Below are positions 20,702-33,013 of a DNA stretch of 60,000 nucleotides, one piece after another. The stretch's first letter is position 1. Every line of letters starts with the position of its first letter. A program made the position numbers and the translations under genes. Under the pieces are notes generated by a model. That model worked only from the letters and a program-made list of their open reading frames with translations. It was not told where the DNA came from and did not search any database. The stretch covers positions 9,126,633 to 9,186,632 of the forward strand of contig NC_087069.1 of NCBI RefSeq assembly GCF_963678635.1, in the 5' to 3' direction. This DNA is from Symsagittifera roscoffensis. Taxonomy: Eukaryota; Xenacoelomorpha; Acoela; Convolutidae.

Positions 20702-23700
20702 GATTGTAAAAATGATTAAACTGATATCTTGAAATCACTATTTCGGCTCTTTCGCAAAAAAAATCCCCCCTCTATCGACACAAAATTTTTTAAACCACCA
20801 TACTGTTTTTTTTTAATTACAAACGATTATTTTTCTTGCCATTATAAAGTAATTCAAGCAAAGCCACTGAAAGTTGGAAAAAAGTCAATTAACGCAAGTA
20901 AACAGTGAAAAATACTGGCTTGCTTTTTGAAGAAAAAAAAATTTCGAATTTCATAGAAAAACTATATGGCCTAAAGGCTTTAATTATACGGCCTTAACTT
21001 ATCTCAATTGGAGAAAACAGGATCGATAGGAAATCTGTTTTTTGTGACTTTAACACGTTTGCTGTTCGATAGGAAATTAACTGGGCTTTAAAAAAAATCG
21101 GAAGTCAAGCCGAAAATCAAATCCGAGCTTGACCAAATTATCTCGAACTATATTAGAGTCTTCGCTATGCCTATTGACTCTTAAAAATGAAACTGTACGA
21201 CAATCGAACGAATTTTTACGAAGCGAAGCGGAGAGCTTTATCACTTGGGATACAACGAAAACTTAGCATTAAGAGCTAGCGAGTAGAAAATGAATTGAAA
21301 AAACTCGAAAAAAAAAACTCGAGGAGACGCAAAAGCAAATGAGCTTCCCACAGCCCGTTCTTTGGATTGAACCAAAAATCTCAAATATGGCAGGGTAAAT
21401 TTTCGATAATATTCGAAAAGACTAAAAAATGGTCAAAAATCAAAAACTTGACTATTCAAAGGGCCAGAACTTTATGTGTAAGAAAAATTTGGGCGTAGCA
21501 GCCCATGCAGGGAGGTTTTCGAAATCGTTCTATTCATTGAAACCAAAAACTCAGATTTGAGAGGGGCATTTTTTGGAGAAAAAAAATCAGAAATACGGGT
21601 CAAATATTCCCCCACAGACATTTTCGAAGGCTGTTTTCAGAGGGAGCAAGTAAAAAGAGACTAGGGGAGTACACATGCACACAGAGGAGTAGGCGGTATT
21701 CCAATTGATATCCCTTTTTGAAAATTAGTAGTGTCTGAGAAAACTTTAAAAATTTCATTGAAACTGGAAACAATTTTCCAAAAAAAAATCAACAAACCGA
21801 TTGGTAAACAAAAAATCAACATGAAAAGTGCAGAGTTGAGTGTTCAAGTTGTGTTTACCTTGAAATAACCTAAAATTAAGTCAATAGGCTGATAATAGCT
21901 GATAATTTCAAAATGTGACAACTATGACGACAACAGATTGTTAATTGGAAAAAAATTTCCCATTAAAAAAAACAGGTCCTGGTCAGACTCGTGCTCATGA
22001 CCTTTGCCATCCCAGTCATATTTTTTACCTCCAGGTTAAATTGGCCGGAAATGCGTAGAAGTTCATATGAACCAAAATACAAGTGATTCTGTTAAACAAG
22101 CTGCTAACCCGAAAAAATCCAAACTCCAGTTTGATACGCTTGCTAATCACACGAGTAACAAGGGCTAGCCGGTTACTGCGCAAAGGGTACACAATGTTCC
22201 GACCATTATCTTAAAAAATAGAACAAAGTCAGTTTTTCAAATTATTGGCGGTTTTTTTTCGGCGTGGTGTGATAAAAGGAGCAGAACAAAAAAAACTGTA
22301 GACTAGGTATATTCGATAGTTAGACTAGCCATAGTTAAATAAGCAAATGGAAAAACAATTTTTTTTCAAAAATTGCCTGAAAAATGAAGAAAAATTTTTT
22401 TTCAAGCTTTGCAGTTTTTTGAAAATTTTGATTCCAAAAAGGCGCTAAAACACTCAAAGTAAAATAACTTTCAACCGGTTCATTTCAAACCGGTTTTACT
22501 CGACACAAGGGAAAAACATATGAAATTTTTAAATATGGCTCGAATCACGACTGTAAGGGCTTTAATATGATAGATCACTCAACCCAGTCCGATCGTTGTT
22601 TGTGGTGCCTAATTTTGCGTAAAACAAAAAAAAAGCTAAAACACCCGAACACAAATCTCTTCCCAATTTCCATATGGTCGGAACAATAAATAGATAAGTC
22701 AATATATGGAGAGTTTTTCTCAGCATTTGATGAGCATTCAGTATTTAATAATGATGCAATTTGTTGCATGTTGCTGTGAGCTATATTAGGAGTAAGTCAG
22801 TATTTCTCGGTCAAAAGGCTTATTAAAAGATGATACATACTATTTAATCTTGCAGCAGACGGTTGCCGATCTGTCCGCAAATAAATTGAAGCGAAAAAGG
22901 AGTTGTCAAACTCTATTTCTCGTTCCAAGCAAATGGGTGCAACGCATTCCCGTTGGCTTTTTGCCAGGCTGAAGTCATACTGCAATTCAATCCGTTGATT
23001 AGCAGCAAATCCTCAGGTTCCGGAGGGTCTTCTTGCAGCGCTGAAGAAAGTTTACCATTCAAAAACAATGCTGATATTGTGAAGCGTCATTGAAAGCGAT
23101 CATAACTACCTGTATGAATTGGTTGCAATAAGCTTGCAATGATCAACGCTAAAACTACCATAGTGCCTGAATTCATCTAGATTGTAGCAAAATCTGTAAC
23201 AATCTCTCAATTTTTCACGTTCAATCGCAAGAATGCATGAACACTATATTTTGATCAAATTTCTCCAGAAGCCGTCAGAATAATAATAAAATTAATTAGA
23301 GGCGAAGCTGAGCTTCGCACCACTTACGATACGACACAAACAAAAAAAGAACAATCTAGATCTTTCATAAAAAAAAACTAGATCCATAATAATGAAGATG
23401 GCTAGTTGAAACAAAAACATGCCGAGACAATAGAATGTGAAATTTGCATCGGAAGCTAATTAACCAAGCGGTAACAAATACCTTGGTAGAACCCTTTTTA
23501 AGCCAAAAACATTTAACAAGATTTAACACATATGAAAAATCCCCGTTGCCCTCAAAACACTCAAAAAACATTATTTGCACGTCAAATGAAACAATATGAG
23601 ACAACTAATCTCGGAAGCCAAAAAAAAAATTAAAAATTGAAAAAAGTTAAGACCTATGAGAAGTTAATCAGCCCCCCTCGCCATCAAAACACAGACACGC

Positions 23701-23770
23701 ACACAAACACACACACTTTTTTGCTCGTCGAAGGACGCAATATGAGGCCGATAAGCCGATATAATGGTGA
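20702..23770. other. AT-rich noncoding stretch
   Basis: No gene or recognisable mobile element is seen. Open frames are short and have no homology I recognise. Small local features are a palindrome GGCGAAGCTGAGCTTCGC near 23,301 and the related AAGCGAAGCGGAGAGCTT near 21,220. A frame on the minus strand around 22,800-23,040 is open for some 60 codons but shows no domain. If the discoidin gene continues upstream on the minus strand, its exons should lie here. Confidence 0.4.
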
Positions 23771-24174
23771 ATTCCCATAGGTTCCAATATTCATATCTCC
23801 CAAAATAAAAAATTAGTCGCATAAGTTCCAAAAATTGTCTGATGTAATTCTGATTGGTTGAAATTTGAGCCAACGAATTTTTGGATTGATTGTATACTGT
23901 TCAAGCAGAATAAACTCAAGCTGCAGAATAGTGACCGCCGCACCCGCGCCAACGTGTTGCGAGCTTGTCACCAACGGGTAGGACTCTATACGAAATTTAG
24001 AGCCGGTTATCGCCGCAAAGCGGCGACACGCGCGTAGCCCGCCCACCGACTACCTTAAACCAAGACTTGGCTAACTTAGTCTTTTGACCATTTGAAAAGA
24101 TTTTGGACTTATGCGACTGCTTTTTTATTTTGGAATTTATGGGACTGACTTTTCATTTTGGAACCTATGAATAC
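23771..24174. mobile_element. Palindromic non-autonomous DNA transposon with GC-rich core
   Basis: The left end (CATAGGTTCCAATATTCATA, then AGTCGCATAAGTTCC) is repeated in inverse orientation at the right end (24,090-24,174: GTCGCATAAGTCC and CATAGGTTCCAAAATG when reverse-complemented). The core (23,930-24,050) is conspicuously GC-rich, with CCGCCGCACCCGCGCC and the hairpin CGCCGCAAAGCGGCG, unlike the surrounding AT-rich DNA. There is no coding capacity. No clear target-site duplication was found, so family and exact ends are uncertain. Confidence 0.5.
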
Positions 24175-24390
24175 GCAGTGATATAATATATGCAGAACTC
24201 TATAATCCCGAAAAAAACAAGGCAATGAAAAAATTGTTGTCATGAAAAATTTGATTTATACCTAAGTCTCAAGAACTTGAAGATACTTAGTATCAACGTA
24301 CAGCCGGAGACGGCTGAAGAGAAATTAATGAGCGAGGGTGAACGAAGACTCTTTATTGTAAAATTAAGAGACGTGCAAGAGAAATGGAAG

Positions 24391-24740
24391 GTACTAATCC
24401 TGATGATGCACAAAATGTGCGAAAACGTCTAAAATAACATTTTAAATTTTTTATTTGAAGACACTAAAAAAAGCCAAAAAATTCGGACTTTAACTCGGTA
24501 TGAAAGTAATTACATCATCAATTAATCTTACTAATCCTGATGATGCATAAAATGTGCGAAAACGTTTGCAATAACATTTTATATTTCATATAGGAAGGTT
24601 ATGAAAGTAGCCGAAAAAACTTCAGACTTTAACTCGGTATGAAAGAACTTACATCAACCCCGAACTCACCAAGGAACAACGCAAGCAAGACTATATACTG
24701 CGACAGCACCTTCGGGAAATGAGCACAGTCAATCTCTAAA
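24391..24740 (+). repeat. Two tandem 137-bp units with a hammerhead-like core, plus a LINE ORF1-like tail
   Basis: The units start at about 24,393 and 24,530. Each has CCTGATGATGCAC(or T)AAAATGTGC followed by GAAAACGT, then ACTTTAACTCGGTATGAAAG. CTGATGA, a small stem (GCAC/GTGC; GCAT/GTGC in copy two, the pairing kept by a wobble) and GAAA are in the order of a hammerhead catalytic core, but an extra base lies between CTGATGA and the stem and I found no matching cleavage strand. After the second unit the plus strand reads NPELTKEQRKQDYILRQHLR, reminiscent of the C-terminus of some LINE ORF1 proteins. Probably the end of a non-LTR or Penelope-like element. Confidence 0.4.
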
Positions 24741-25019
24741 ATCTATACAAAAATAATCGTCAGAAGCAGAAAGGTCGTCACCAAATCCAAATCAAAACAC
24801 TAAAATTTGACTAGCAAATCACACACCCGCTCCAAAAAAGCAGCTAAACTTCATGTTTTGGGTTGTCCACGGAGCTACCAAAACTCTAGCATTTACAGAC
24901 TCAGACCTACATACAAACTTCGATGTTATTATATTGTGTGCCATTACCTCGGATTGGCACAGTTCAAACTTGGTGCGGCACTAGAAATTTAGCGATAGAG
25001 GCCTTAGCGACTACTTATT

Positions 25020-27499
25020 AGTGAGAAGAAGGGTCAGAATATTCTGGAATTTTCAGTTTTCAAAATTTCAATTCTGAGCGGTCTATTTCTGAGAAATACA
25101 GAAACGGCCATTTTTAACAGAAAAAGACAAAAAAAACATACAACCGGAGATACTGAACAAAAAACGGTCAATACAAAACACGAGAAAAACGATAAGACTC
25201 TTAGCCGGAAGAGATATTACAAAAAGAGACTTTATTGGAAGATCCTAAATTCAAATGCCCTAAACATTTGAATTAACTCCAGTATTGTTTGGTATTTCAG
25301 AAAATGAGTAGCTAGGAAGAGGAAAGGGTCAATCCACCTCCAATGGATTTAGTATATTAGTGTCACTAAAAACATAGTAAAATAGGATATTCGGAGCGTT
25401 TTTCATCAGCAATCACGTAGTCTGGGGATCCGAGACCCAGCTATGTGATTGTCTCCGCATGTAAACGAAAGCTGATTAAAAGTCTTTTGACTGATGGCCT
25501 AAAATTGGTAACTTTTACTTAGCCCTAGACAGACCAGAAAAGTCAACTAGCTAGGTCGAGACAGTGAAAAACCGGTAGAATTTAGGTAACTGACGCCGGC
25601 CAGTCATCAATGGGTGCTTTTTCTACACTCCGACACTATGTAGTTCTTAGACGAATGTTACATAGTCGTTTTTATGGCGCTCCTGGTTGGGCCTGTTAAA
25701 GACAAAAGACCATCATGATCAGCAAACATTTCAGCGACGAACCCTCCACTACAAGCGTATGCCCGAGGTAGTGGCCTTATTGTCCTGTATTGTATTAGGC
25801 GGAAAGTACCGACCCTCCGCCTGGTACTATTTAGCTTTTTAACTTAGTTAAGACCACAAATTCCGGGGGCCGGAGGGTTAGGTGGGAAGTCATGAGCCCG
25901 CTTATCCCAAGGCCCTGGGACCAAAAACAATTAAAGAGAATGCGTAAAACCAAACAAAAATAGTGTTTAACTAAGAAAAAACCAAAAACAAATTTACTTG
26001 AAAACAAAAAAAAGAACAGAAAACAGTAAACAATCCAAAAAAGACCAAAAACAGCAAAAAACACGAAATGACAGTTTATATATTATTTCCGGACGGGATG
26101 TGATCTGACCTTCCAATTGTTAGTGTTTCAAGCTGACAGACTTTAACCAGAGTCAACAGTGGGCATCAGGCACAACATTCACAACGAGTGTTGGGTATCT
26201 TTAATAAAATTTTAGTATCGTTTGGGTACTATTTCATTAAGACTTAAGTGGTGGGGGGAACAATTGGATCGGTCCGATTGCACCCTCCATCGATTGCGAG
26301 TATCCGAGTTAAGGTTCATAAATCGGATATTTTGGTTCAAAGGAGAGTATAATAATGCTGATTAGCGACTACTAAACGATTTTTATCCTCATTTTATGTT
26401 ACTTATCCCCCTTTAGACCCAAAAAACATACCAATTTTATCAAAAAATACTGATTTTTGACCAAACTGTTGACCCCAGGAAATCTTAGATATCCGAGTTA
26501 TTCCGAGCATCAAAAAGCTTTTGCGCAGTGAGCTACTACGTAATTTGACCGCCCAATTTTAAGAAACCGCGCAGAAAAAGACTTAGTAGAAGTTGGCGAA
26601 AATAGAATTCTTTCGATCAAAGTGTTTGTAATTTTCCGAATTTCGTCAATGTTTTGAGAGTCGAGTTTTTGAGTTTTTAGAGTGAAAGTGATAAAAATTT
26701 TGATTACGAGCCTCCGGGACAATTTAAACATTTTTAGATATCCTCTTAAGGTCTAGATAGAAGGTCGAATACTCACGAGGCGTGTATATTAGGAGAAGAG
26801 TGACCCAGTTGACCCGGAGATTCGCGATTAACTTTGGATTCTAAATCGGGTTCATCAAAGTGTTCGAACAAAAGTTTTTTTTGGTTGTGATTTTGGTTGT
26901 GTGGTTGCCTTGAGCTACTTAATAGGAAGGCTTGGGCAATTCGGGGACACATAAAAGAAGGCCCTGGTGAGTGTATTAGACAAGACACGCTCACTTGAGA
27001 AGACAGTGTCCTGGGCTTCGTTCTTTTGGAGTGTTCCAATCGAGGGAAGTCTTTTTCTTTAACACTATGTTTTAATTATCTGTTACTGAAACCATCACTG
27101 CTCTTTTATAAAATATTGTTTGATTTTAAACGAAGTAGTGATTTGATACTTCCGTAGCGGTAAAGTGATACTGAACAAAAGGATCGCTGTCACCTACAGG
27201 GTATTCTTATCTAGTTATCAATTGGGTTTTGTGTGTTAGTTATAAAATCTTGTGAAATTTTGTGATACTGTTATACTAGGTGATTGAGTAGAGTTAATAA
27301 TAACTAAACACTGCGTCACTAATAGCATCAAAGAGAGATTGAAGGGATATTTTTGATATTGAAAGAATTGAGTAAGCAGGCTTAAGCTAATTCTTTCAAA
27401 TTTATTGTTAGAACTTGTGCATTGCCGTCAAAAGAGTTTTTTTTATCACGAGACATTCAGCGTAGAGACTCGCTAGGAGAAGTAACTAAGATTTTCAGG
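25020..27499 (+). repeat. 5' LTR (truncated) and leader of element B
   Basis: Homologous to the leader of A and to the 3' LTR of A. Landmarks are GAATATTCTGG (25,034), TCTGGGGATCCGAGACC (25,420; compare TCTGGGGATACTGCGACC at 18,231), AGACGAATGTTACATAG near 25,648 (compare 780), GGGATGTGATCTGACC near 26,094 (compare 840), GCGAGTATCCGAGTTAAG near 26,296 (compare 1,211) and AGTCTTTTTCTTTAA near 27,046 (compare 2,665). No coding region is supported. LTR and leader cannot be separated without the 3' LTR, which is missing. Confidence 0.6.
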
Positions 27500-28741
27500 A
27501 TGAGCACGGGAAGCACACGGAGGTTTAAATCACGGCGTAGCCAATCCTCGATTAGTAGCATCACTGACGTTCTCGCTTGTGAAGCAGCAAGTGAAGGTCA
27601 TAGTGATCTTTCAGTGAGCGGATTGAAACTCAGAAGTGAGAAGAATCGAGATGGTGTTGAAGAGCGGGACACCGAAGCCGGGGCGGCTAACGTGATGCCA
27701 ACTGATTCCTTCGAGAAAGGGGAGCAGACACTAATCCGACCCGACAATCACCATCACGAGGAATTGGAAGAGCCTGGCGAGGAACTTGAGCGAGAAGAAA
27801 CCGAGGAAACTCAAGAGACCTCGGAGCATTCCGAGGTCGGAGTACGAGAGGAAATTTTGTTTAAAGGAACCTCAAAGTCAGAGACCAAAAGCATTACTCG
27901 GAGAAAAGAACAATCCTCTCTAGTCAAGCAGGGCAAGAATGCGATGATGTCAAGCATAACTCCGAGAGAAGAGCAACCAAGTTCAAAAGCGAAAAGAAGT
28001 TTCAAGACGATGTACGATGAGTGCATGAGGTCGCTTCGAGCTGATGAATTGTCCTCTGGATATTTCGGTCCGGGGCTGATGCACTCGGACATGGACTTCA
28101 CACCTAGCGCGAGACAGGTGAAGAGCAAGAAAGCGTTGTCTGACTCGCCAACTAGACCAATGTCAGACGGGATAACGATGGGAGCGTCGTCGACATACGA
28201 CAGGTTGATGATGTCGATGGGCACACAGAAGGGTGGTGCATCGTCGAGTACCAGGCTGCGACCTCAATTGACTTCATCGTCTCGGGGTCTTACCCCAGTG
28301 CTGGGAACGGCTAGCTACTTGAGTGACATGTTTGCCGAAGTAATGACAGGCCTTGAACAACTCCGACATGATATTACCAAAAGAATGGATCGAGTTGAAG
28401 AAAGGGCACGAAAAAGCCATGACAAATTGAGAGACCAGTTGACCGACGTGAAGTCACAAGCGAGAAGTGATCAGGCCCAGCTGATTCGGGACACGGATCA
28501 ATGCCTGGCAGAAAGCTTGGCGCTGGCGACCAAGGAGTCACAAGAAAGAGACGTTAAAATGAAGAGAGAGATCGATCGATTATTGAACGATCACGACAAC
28601 ACCTACGCTCATACGATGACTAGCCTGGAGAAAAGGTTTGATGCCAAAGCTGACCTTATGATGCGGAAGCTTGATGAGATCTTGAGCAGTGGCAATCGGG
28701 AGATTCGTCACGCTCCAACGGAGGGCTCAGCAGAGATCTAG
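27500..28741 (+). CDS. Element B Gag N-terminal coiled-coil segment
   Basis: An intact frame of 413 residues from ATG 27,500; it stays open upstream to about 27,422, but ATG 27,500 is the first Met. Residues 1-200 are polar and low-complexity, with acidic repeats (EELEEPGEELEREETEETQE). Residues about 285-390 are a strong coiled coil (MDRVEERARKSHDKLRDQL, then KREIDRLLNDHDNTYAHTM). No enzyme domain. It corresponds to 3070-4490 of element A by position and coiled coil, with little sequence identity. The frame ends with TAG at 28,739, before the capsid frame at 28,923. Confidence 0.6.
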   Translation: MSTGSTRRFKSRRSQSSISSITDVLACEAASEGHSDLSVSGLKLRSEKNRDGVEERDTEAGAANVMPTDSFEKGEQTLIRPDNHHHEELEEPGEELEREETEETQETSEHSEVGVREEILFKGTSKSETKSITRRKEQSSLVKQGKNAMMSSITPREEQPSSKAKRSFKTMYDECMRSLRADELSSGYFGPGLMHSDMDFTPSARQVKSKKALSDSPTRPMSDGITMGASSTYDRLMMSMGTQKGGASSSTRLRPQLTSSSRGLTPVLGTASYLSDMFAEVMTGLEQLRHDITKRMDRVEERARKSHDKLRDQLTDVKSQARSDQAQLIRDTDQCLAESLALATKESQERDVKMKREIDRLLNDHDNTYAHTMTSLEKRFDAKADLMMRKLDEILSSGNREIRHAPTEGSAEI

Positions 28742-28922
28742 AACCAGCTTTGAGTCTAACCATAGGGAGAGACACAGGGCAGGCCCGTCGAGGGCGTCTC
28801 GGACGAATCCGGCCCCACCAGAAGCGGAAGCGATGTCGGGGGCACAGTCAACGACAACGCCCCAAGTCAGATCGGTGCCAGATCTGACTACCATCTCGCA
28901 GGACACAACGATGTAAGCTTCA

Positions 28923-29800
28923 ATGAGTGAGTCCTTGAATAGATCTCTTGAAACATTCATCACAAAACTCTCGAAGTCAACCGAGAGAGGAGAGAGGTCA
29001 AGAAGGACACTAAAAAAACCGAAGTCATACAAGGACGAATCAGATGGCTGCATCGATACCTGGATAGAGGCGATGAAGTTAAATTTTGAGGAAGAGAATC
29101 TCTCCAAAAAACAAGAATACAGCGCACTGACAAGCAACCAAGAGGGCACGGCCCTAAGCTGTGTAATGGCAAAAAGGACTAATGAAAGAGACAGCGCTGA
29201 ATCGCTTCGGCTCGGGAGTACAGGTGCATCAGGTATTGGTGAAGTGTGAAAAGAGGCGTCAAAGAGATGACGAATCCATAGACAAGTTTTCGGATGACCT
29301 CGAGTTACTCAGAAGGAGAAGCAACAATGACGAAAGGATATCAGAGCGGAACTTGGCCATTGCCTCTAAATTCATGAATGGAGTAAAAAGTGATGAGCTA
29401 AAAACCATGTTGGCCGCACACTTCACCCTATCGCTGGATCAAGTGCCCACGCCCGATTATTTGCGCATGAAGTCGCGTGAATACTTGCTCATAAAACCAA
29501 GAGCGCAAAATGGATACAGCAATTACGGCAACTACAGAGGAACAAATACTGCCACGAATTCCAGTCGGTATAGACCTCGTGACAACATGCATAAGAGGAG
29601 GTCATGTTAGAATTGTGGTTCGATAGAACACCATGTTTCAGCCTGTTCTACTTACAAATAAAATATGAAGGCGATAGGCTACTTTCATGACGACCTTGAT
29701 GCAACCGACAAGGACCACGAAGAGGGCTCATAATGAAATATGGACCGGGATGCTTCTTCTGTAATTTGGTAGGACATTTCAAGTCGGATTGCACTTAATT
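28923..29800 (+). pseudogene. gag: Element B Gag capsid-like region and zinc knuckles
   Basis: Frames 28,923-29,249 and 29,182-29,610 carry the capsid-like region (SYKDESDGCIDTWIEAMKL, RFGSGVQVHQVL) with a frameshift near 29,200. A stop (TAG, 29,608-29,610) falls inside knuckle one, which reads C-stop-NCGSIEHHVSAC. A second knuckle, CFFCNLVGHFKSDC, is readable near 29,749-29,790 in another frame. The domain order equals that of element A at 4625-5689. Confidence 0.75.
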
Positions 29801-30930
29801 CTGGGATGCAGTGGCGGACGCGAAGCTTCCCGCCATGAAGAGGCGCTTTCGGGGGCCAACGTTAGTCGAGACCGCCTGGTGAATGAGGCCGAATCGCGGA
29901 AGAAAGAAATGACAGCAGGCACATTCACGACCAAGAAGGCGAAGACCTTACCTGATGAGGCGATTGCCTCGAGCCTGGAAGCAGAGTCAGCCGGTGCGCT
30001 CAAAGTGGATTATGGCCTAGCGGCAAGAACCGCATTACAGAATGTTCAGAAAAAATTGGCCACCAAAGAGGTTGAACAGTGGGTAAGGTCAGAATTAGAG
30101 AATACAAAGCTGCGCGAGAAACTTGACACTCTAGGAAGAACGACGAAAGAAGAGGACAACCAGGAATCCAGGAAGCAGGGTCTAAAGTTGAATGTCATCT
30201 CGGGAAAGACCTTTGGCATGACAAGAGAGGGGACGAAATTAATGTCGATTATATCGTTCACGTGCCATCAGGTGGTGAAGAAATTGAGCGAGCCGTCCGA
30301 GATCACGGCAGTACTCCTGGACATCTACGCGGACTACTTTAGACAGAAAGACCCCAAACTGGATTCCAGGAATTGAGAGCGTTACTCACAGCAGGTGGTT
30401 TGAGGCCTATGAAAGTAGATGGACACTACATTGAAGTTTATGGCCCACACCAACTTCTCATGAACGTGGACAGCATAAATATTTACACTAAAGCTCACGT
30501 GACCGTTGCATTTGACCAGGTAGGCCGGATCTACATTGGTCGAGAAGAGCCTACGGTCCGACGAATCAGACACTAGACGTGCAGGGTAGACAACTCTCCG
30601 TGAAGGAACTGTTAGAAACCGGAGCAGTGGTCAGTGTCATGCCTGCGAGAACTTGGACCGACATGGATTTTGATTCCGACTAACATCAAACTGGCAGCGG
30701 CTAATTAGGGTCCAATATACGTGACCGGAAGGACCCCTATCATCTCGTTGCAGCTAGGAGGGAGACATCTCTGGATGAGTTTCCTGGTCGTCCAGAATTT
30801 TGATGAGTCCGACCAGTTCATCCTAGGACCAGATTTTGTGCGCAACTTCGATGCCACGATTGACCTCAACGACGGGTTGATAGGGACCCTGAGGGAAAGT
30901 ATGAAAAGAAACCAATTAATAAAATCCTGA
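29801..30930 (+). pseudogene. pol: Element B Pol N-terminus and protease
   Basis: Frames 29,789-30,376, 30,373-30,576 and 30,721-30,930. RHEEALSG (about 29,833) continues across the Gag-Pol junction with a sense codon where element A has TAG. The protease segment is readable near 30,585-30,680 and again from 30,721, but the active-site triplet reads ETG (Glu codon 30,615-30,617) in ELLETGAVVSVMP where element A has DTG. The Asp-to-Glu change would abolish a retroviral aspartic protease. A stop near 30,705 and frame changes also break it. Confidence 0.75.
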
Positions 30931-30944
30931 TTAACCAAGCAAAG

Positions 30945-32263
30945 GTGCCAATTTTCCTTGATCGGAAGGTTAGGTTAAAACCACATCAGGCTGTAATAGC
31001 GACATTTAGGATAAGGAACCTGAATGAGTTTAGTAACAACAGACAGGTGTGCCTGGTTCCCAATCCAAACAGTAAAAGCTCAGCTATTTCAGGAAGAAGC
31101 TTCTCACTCACTCAGAGCGGACTGTGTGTGAGTGTGTTGTTGAACACAGAGGCAACAACGGTGACGATACAAGGAGGCAAGAAACTTGGCTACGCATTGC
31201 CTCTGAGCACAGAGTATCGGAGCGTGGAGAGATCCAAAAACTATGAAGTAACTGAATGTCCTTTACATGCCAATCGAAAATGCATTTTAAAGGGGATAAG
31301 TGAACTTAAGTCTTCTAAAAAATTGTTTTCAAAGAAATCAGAGGCAGACGATGGGCTGTCTAGTTGCTCAAGTTTTCCTGAGAGACCAATAGAAACAGAA
31401 TTAGTATCGAATAAATCGGTTCTAGCTGAGATAGAGCACTTGAAACGAAAATTAACAGATAAGGAGTTAGACTCGCTCAGGGTGGTATTAAATTGGAAGG
31501 CAGACGTTTTTTCGAAGCACAAGGCTAATATAGGCTGCTGTAATTTTGTAGAACATGAGATAGAAAGAGAAGAAAGTTCGGTACCTCATAGGGAGGGAGC
31601 TAGGAGAATGACCCCACACAAGTCCGAAGCATGCAGAAAAGTAAATAAAATGTTAATGGAATATGACATGATCGAACCGTCGAAGTCCCCGAAGTCAAAA
31701 AAGAAAGGGGGCAACCTAGGTTTTGTTGTTATTTCCGCTACCTGAATGCGGTAACGATAAAGGACGCATATCTGACTTCCCGCATCGAGGAGAGCCTCTC
31801 CAAGTTAGGGGATGCAAAATTCTTCTCGACGTTGGATTTGGGCTCTGCGTTCTGGCAAGTGCCCTTCAGAAAACAAGATCGAGAGAAGACAGCCTTTGCG
31901 TGTGAACTGGGGCTGTACCAGTTGAAAAGAATGCCATTTGGACTATGTAATGAGACGGCTACGTTCCAACGATTAATGTCTCAGGCACTCACGAATGTTA
32001 CTAAAAAGTATGGCAACCTCATAATAAGTTACGTTGCTGACGTGGTTATCGCGACACCAACGCTGGAGGACCATATAAAGATACTAGACGAGGTCTTTAC
32101 TTGCATGAAACAAGCTGGTCTGAAGTACAAACCTTCAAAGTGCGAAATCCTGAGAGACTCAATTAAGTATCTGGGTCGCCTTGTGGATAAACACGGGGTC
32201 AGACTGGATCCCGAAGCGGTTGAAGCGGTGTTGACATGGAAAGCACCGAAAACCGACACGTAG
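30945..32263 (+). pseudogene. pol: Element B reverse transcriptase
   Basis: The frame 30,945-31,745 holds the protease-RT connector (FLDRKVRLKPHQAVIATFRI) and the RT N-terminus (HREGARRMTPHKSEACRK). A deletion and frameshift near 31,700-31,745 precede 31,832-32,263, which holds DLGSAFWQVPFRKQDREK, LKRMPFGLCNETATFQRL and the active site. That site reads YVAD (32,030-32,041) instead of YVDD: the first of the two metal-binding aspartates is Ala. Polymerase activity would be lost. A TAG at about 32,261 ends the frame inside the thumb. Confidence 0.85.
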
Positions 32264-33013
32264 TTGATAAGCTTCCTCGGATTCTCTAACTAATACCGAG
32301 AGTTTATCAAAGGGTATGCTGACAAGATATACCCCATGCAGAGGTTGACGCGAAATAAAGGCAAAAATTTCTGCTGGACTGACGAGGCGCAGGTCTCCTT
32401 TGAGAATCATAACCGCGAACTTTGCGAGACTCCAATCCTCGGCATGCCGAAAGAAAAGGGGATGTTTGTACTAGATAAAGATGCATCAGTAATTGCGATA
32501 TCGGGAATAGTTCGCCCGGAACAGGAGTGGAACGGGAGGACTGTTCTCAGACCAATAGCTTACGGAAGTAAAGTTCTGAGCGACACTGAAGCTAAATACA
32601 GTGCACCAGAGGCGGAGATGTTCGCGGTGATCACTTTCGTTGAAAAATACAGAATCTACTTAGGGAGTGCTCCTTTCAAATTGCGCGTTGACAATCGTAC
32701 TCTTGCCTGGCTGAAGACCTATTCGTTGGACCAAAGTTACATTGGTAGTTGAATCGTGCATCTGGACGGATACCACATGATCAAAGAGCATCGAACCCGT
32801 GACAAACACCAGAATGCCGACCGCCTCAGCAAAAAGACAGAATTTTATGAGCGACTGGAAGAGAAGCAGGCCAACCATGCAGAAATTAGGGATGGATTTT
32901 CATTCCTGGACAAAGAGACCTACGACAAACTGCCACTCACCAGGTGTCTTGACAAGTCCGGCACCCCATACCAGGACACCCTGAACTTCCCGTGGAGAAG
33001 GCTGCTGAGATAA
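32264..33013 (+). pseudogene. pol: Element B RT thumb and RNase H
   Basis: The end of the RT thumb is readable near 32,264-32,335 with a stop in the FSN-Y-RE stretch. RNase H then runs from 32,336 to 32,752 and 32,756 to 33,013: LDKDASVIAIS, PEAEMFAVITF, LRVDNRTL and QNADRLSKK supply the four acidic positions. A TGA at about 32,750 interrupts between QSYIGS and IVHLDGYHM. The downstream linker (DKETYDKLPLTRCLDKSG) matches element A and loses frame at 33,013. Confidence 0.85.

Noticed and set aside
22575-22985. Possible exons of the discoidin gene on the minus strand (frames at 22,797-22,985 and 22,575-22,769)
   Set aside because: Short open frames without domain motifs; acceptor and donor sites could not be matched in phase.
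24393-24426. Fully canonical hammerhead ribozyme
   Set aside because: An extra base separates CTGATGA from stem II and no complementary cleavage strand with NUH was found nearby; kept only as a hammerhead-like core.
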